This document shows, piece by piece, positions 61,854 to 64,000 of a DNA stretch of 64,000 nucleotides; position 1 is the first letter of the stretch, and each line of letters starts with the position of its first letter. The notes under the pieces were generated by a model that was not told the origin of the DNA, made no database searches, and saw only the letters and a program-made list of their open reading frames with translations. A program made the translations under genes and the position numbers. The DNA is from Pseudomonas sp. H9 (GTDB lineage Bacteria > Pseudomonadota > Gammaproteobacteria > Pseudomonadales > Pseudomonadaceae). Location of the stretch: contig NZ_SMOK01000003.1 of assembly GCF_004353925.1 (NCBI RefSeq), positions 243,835 through 307,834 of the forward strand. The letters run 5' to 3'.

Positions 61854-62933
61854 ATGAGCGCAATTCATATCAAGTCCCCGGCCCTGACCCTCAAAGCCGG
61901 CAGCCATGCCTTGCAGCGCATTCGCGAACGAGGTTTGCAAGCTGCCGATGTGGGTGTCATTCCAGGTGCAGCAGGTGGCCCGAAAGCCCTTGGCATACAA
62001 GGCCTTGACCTGGCGTTGTTTGGCAACTGGTTGCCAGCTGCTCCCCGTGAGCGGGCATTGATCGGTGCATCCATTGGCTCTTGGCGCTTTGCCAGCGCCT
62101 GCCTGCCGAACCCCGTCGAAGCACTGCAACGGCTCGCTCAGCTGTACACCGAGCAAGACTTTGCCAAAGGCGTAACTCAGGCCGAAGTCACCCGCAGTTG
62201 CCAGCACATGCTCGATGAGCTGCTGCAAGGGCGCGACGCACAGATCCTCGAAAGCCCCGACTACCGCCTTAATATCATGGTGGTTAAAAGCCATGGGCTG
62301 CTGGCACATGATCATCGCGCACGCTTGGGAGCTGGCCTGTCTTCCGTGATTGCCGACAACCTGATTAGCCGCGCACGGTTGGCCCGCCACTTCGAACGTA
62401 TCGTTTTGCACGACGCCCGTAGTAACCCGCCGCTGCAACCACTGACAGATTTTCCTTCCCGCTTACTGCCATTGAATGTGGGTAATTTACGCCACGCCCT
62501 GCTGGCTTCGGGCTCCATCCCTATGGTGATGGAGGGCGTGCGCGATATTCCCGGTGTCGGCCAAGGCACCTATCGCGACGGCGGCCTGCTCGACTATCAC
62601 CTGGACTTGCCCTACCAGGGCGACGACATCGTGCTTTATCCGCACTTCACCGACAAGGTCATCCCTGGCTGGTTCGACAAAGCCCTGCCGTGGCGCCGCG
62701 GTGATGCCCAACGCTTGCGAAATGTATTGCTGGTAGCACCCTCGAGCCAATACCTGGCTAGTCTGCCCTACGGCAAATTGCCAGACCGTAGCGACTTCAA
62801 ACGCTTCATGGGAGACGCAGGCAGCCGTCAGCGTTACTGGCACAAGTCGATCGCTGAAAGCCAGCGTTTGGGTGACGAACTGCTTGAATTGGTAGAAACC
62901 GGCAAGCTACATCAGCAACTGCAACCGCTGTAA
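61854..62933 (+). CDS. Patatin-like phospholipase family protein
   Basis: A 359-residue protein with the patatin pattern: oxyanion-type glycine loop VIPGAAGGPKALG (about 35-47), nucleophile elbow G-x-S-x-G in IGASIGSWRFA (Ser about 73), and the dyad Asp in TYRDGGLLDYH. It probably hydrolyses a lipid ester. It has no signal peptide, so acts in the cytoplasm or at the membrane. It is divergent from the PepSY operon and is followed by queD 51 bases on. The natural substrate is unknown. Confidence 0.82.
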   Translation: MSAIHIKSPALTLKAGSHALQRIRERGLQAADVGVIPGAAGGPKALGIQGLDLALFGNWLPAAPRERALIGASIGSWRFASACLPNPVEALQRLAQLYTEQDFAKGVTQAEVTRSCQHMLDELLQGRDAQILESPDYRLNIMVVKSHGLLAHDHRARLGAGLSSVIADNLISRARLARHFERIVLHDARSNPPLQPLTDFPSRLLPLNVGNLRHALLASGSIPMVMEGVRDIPGVGQGTYRDGGLLDYHLDLPYQGDDIVLYPHFTDKVIPGWFDKALPWRRGDAQRLRNVLLVAPSSQYLASLPYGKLPDRSDFKRFMGDAGSRQRYWHKSIAESQRLGDELLELVETGKLHQQLQPL

Positions 62934-62984
62934 CGAGCATGCTGATAAACTGCTCACCAGCATTGGCTTCAGAGTTGAGACATC

Positions 62985-63341
62985 GTGGAAATTTTCAAAG
63001 AGTTCACCTTCGAGTCGGCACACCGCTTGCCGCACGTTCCTGAAGGGCACAAGTGTGGTCGCTTACACGGGCACTCGTTCAAGGTTGCCCTGCACCTGAC
63101 TGGCCCGCTGGACCCACACACCGGATGGATTCGTGACTTTGCCGAGATCAAGGCGATCTTCAAGCCGCTTTACGAGCAGTTGGACCACAACTATCTGAAC
63201 GACATTCCTGGCCTGGAAAACCCAACCAGCGAAGTGATTGCCAAGTGGATCTGGGACCAGGTTAAACCCTTGCTGCCAGAGCTTTCCAAAGTGCGTATTC
63301 ACGAGACTTGCACCAGTGGATGTGAGTATTACGGCGACTGA
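62985..63341 (+). CDS. queD: 6-carboxy-5,6,7,8-tetrahydropterin synthase QueD
   Basis: A 118-residue enzyme of queuosine synthesis. Zinc ligands His13 (FESAHRLPH), His28 and His30 (RLHGHSF), catalytic Cys24 in HKCGRLHGH, and the conserved Glu in [13 protein letters not shown] are all present. It turns dihydroneopterin triphosphate into 6-carboxytetrahydropterin. A GTG at 62985 starts it. With trhP at the left end, two wobble-base tRNA modification genes are in the window. A strong terminator follows. Confidence 0.93.
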   Translation: MEIFKEFTFESAHRLPHVPEGHKCGRLHGHSFKVALHLTGPLDPHTGWIRDFAEIKAIFKPLYEQLDHNYLNDIPGLENPTSEVIAKWIWDQVKPLLPELSKVRIHETCTSGCEYYGD

Positions 63342-63362
63342 GCCGGCGCTGGATGTGCAAAG

Positions 63363-63387
63363 ACCACCCCACGGGGTGGTTTTTTTA
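63363..63387 (+). terminator. Rho-independent terminator of queD
   Basis: ACCACCCC-AC-GGGGTGGT followed by a run of eight T, 22 bases after the queD stop. Confidence 0.93.
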
Positions 63388-63401
63388 TGCGCAGGCTTTT
63401 T

Positions 63402-63556
63402 GTGGGAGCGGCGGTGCGGCGACCCGACTTGCCCCGCGAAGCTATTTCACTGGCACACTGCTATCGCGGGGCAAGTCGGGTCGCCGCACCAGTGTTCAGT
63501 CAGCTTCATAGGCGGTGTGCCAGTGAAATAGCTTCGCGGGGCAAGCCCGCTCCTAC
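63402..63556. repeat. Composite REP block with nested inverted repeats
   Basis: It holds a variant pair (GCGGCGACCCGACTTGCCCC and its complement, 63413-63489) and a normal REP arm ending GCCCGCTCCTAC. A 31-base segment at 63428-63458 is repeated exactly in reverse complement at 63515-63545, reaching past the REP core into its flank (GCTATTTCACTGGCACAC). Confidence 0.9.
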
Positions 63557-63581
63557 CGTTTTTTGTTCGGCGGAAAAGACA

Positions 63582-63613
63582 AAACCCCTACCTGCATGTG
63601 CAGATAGGGGTTT
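63582..63613 (-). terminator. Terminator of the rRNA operon
   Basis: On the minus strand AAACCCCTATCTGCA pairs with TGCAGGTAGGGGTTT and is followed by TTGTCTTTT, about ten bases after the 5S end. Confidence 0.85.
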
Positions 63614-63621
63614 CGGAATTT

Positions 63622-63741
63622 AATCTTGACGATGACCTACTCTCACATGGGGAAACCCCACACTACCATCGGCGATGCATCGTTTCACTGCTGAGTTCGG
63701 GATGGGATCAGGTGGTTCCAATGCTCTATGGTCGTCAAGAA
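63622..63741 (-). rRNA. rrf: 5S ribosomal RNA
   Basis: The minus strand reads TTCTTGACGACCATAGAGCA, then GAACCACCTGATCCCATCCC and ends ...GTAGGTCATCGTCAAGATTA, the Pseudomonas 5S sequence of about 120 bases. Ends are set by comparison from memory and may be off by one or two bases. Confidence 0.93.
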
Positions 63742-63873
63742 ATTCTGTTGCCAGAAGGTCTTGTTAGACACTCCAGCGAATCGGGTATGTGATGTTTGTG
63801 AGTTGCAAACTTTCGGTTCGTTTCGTCTTCACAACACCGCAATCTGGCTTTCGCTCAAATTGCTTGGGTGTTA

Positions 63874-64000
63874 TATGGTCAAGCCTCACGGGCAATTAGT
63901 ATTGGTTAGCTCAACGCCTCACAGCGCTTACACACCCAACCTATCAACGTCGTAGTCTTCGACGGCCCTTCAGGGAACTCAAGGTTCCAGTGAGATCTCA
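63874..64000 (-). rRNA. rrl: 23S ribosomal RNA, 3' end only
   Basis: The minus strand ends ...CTAATTGCCCGTGAGGCTTG-ACCATA, the 3' end of Pseudomonas 23S rRNA; the gene continues beyond the window. The 132 bases between it and 5S (63742-63873) are the 23S-5S spacer, without a tRNA. Confidence 0.92.

Noticed and set aside
1..64000. CRISPR arrays, insertion sequences, tRNA genes, integrase or prophage structural genes
   Set aside because: None was seen on either strand. The repeated sequences are REP pairs with variable spacing, not CRISPR repeats, and the Mor-like gene is the only phage-like one.

Overview
The window is chromosomal DNA of a fluorescent-type Pseudomonas, most likely of the P. 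putida/P. fluorescens lineage. The evidence is the gene content (FNR/Anr-type regulator, PvdQ acylase, LiuR-HMG-CoA lyase next to a CrcY-type small RNA and mgtC, many LysR and FecIR genes), the high GC content, and many inverted-pair REP elements with the GCGGGCTTGCCCCGCG core that is typical of this group. There is no prophage, insertion sequence, CRISPR array or tRNA gene. The right end runs into an rRNA operon (5S and the 3' end of 23S, minus strand).

Layout. 1-5.1 kb: a cut hypothetical gene, an FNR-type regulator, trhP behind a good Anr box, and pvdQ. 5.2-8.4 kb: a patch of small poorly known genes, including a truncated Fur-like winged helix, a secreted protein, a Mor-like (phage Mu type) regulator and two DUF2589 paralogues. 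8.4-14.6 kb: tamB, tamA and an acetyltransferase. 14.7-18.2 kb: xthA, a PstS/OmpA two-domain protein behind a triple Pho box, and a TerC-family protein. 18.3-23 kb: acyl-CoA dehydrogenase/LysR pair, liuR-mvaB, the crcY RNA with a sigma-54 promoter, and mgtC. 23.3-27.7 kb: ccoG, a MocR-type regulator, an SDR and an unknown gene. 27.8-31.5 kb: a copA-copB-copG-like copper operon and a DedA-like gene. 31.5-34.8 kb: DinB-like, zapE-like, a PQQ-type sugar dehydrogenase and a small secreted protein. 34.9-38 kb: agmatinase, a polyamine-binding protein and a divergent LysR.

38-42 kb: a Fur-boxed fecI-fecR-iutA-like iron uptake operon. 42.1-49 kb: two small genes, a FixLJ-type two-component pair, and a divergent acyl-CoA ligase/dehydrogenase pair with a striking palindrome between them. 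49-59 kb: an orphan fecR with its own Fur box, an antiporter, a chemoreceptor with a sigma-28 promoter, a betaine-type ABC transporter without ATPase, LysR, an AEC transporter and a second polyamine-binding protein. 59-63.3 kb: a tightly overlapped PepSY-PepSY-response regulator-kinase operon of BqsRS/CarRS type, a patatin-like protein and queD. 63.3-64 kb: terminators, a composite REP block and the rRNA genes.

The recurring themes are metal handling (two FecR systems, PvdQ, copper operon, BqsRS-like operon), carbon and nitrogen control (CrcY, LiuR, polyamine genes) and envelope biogenesis (TAM). Several regulatory calls are direct readings of consensus sites: Anr, Pho, LiuR-like, sigma-54, sigma-28, two Fur boxes, a cop box and a BqsR-like box. 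The least explained element is the Mor/DUF2589 gene set at 6.0-8.4 kb.
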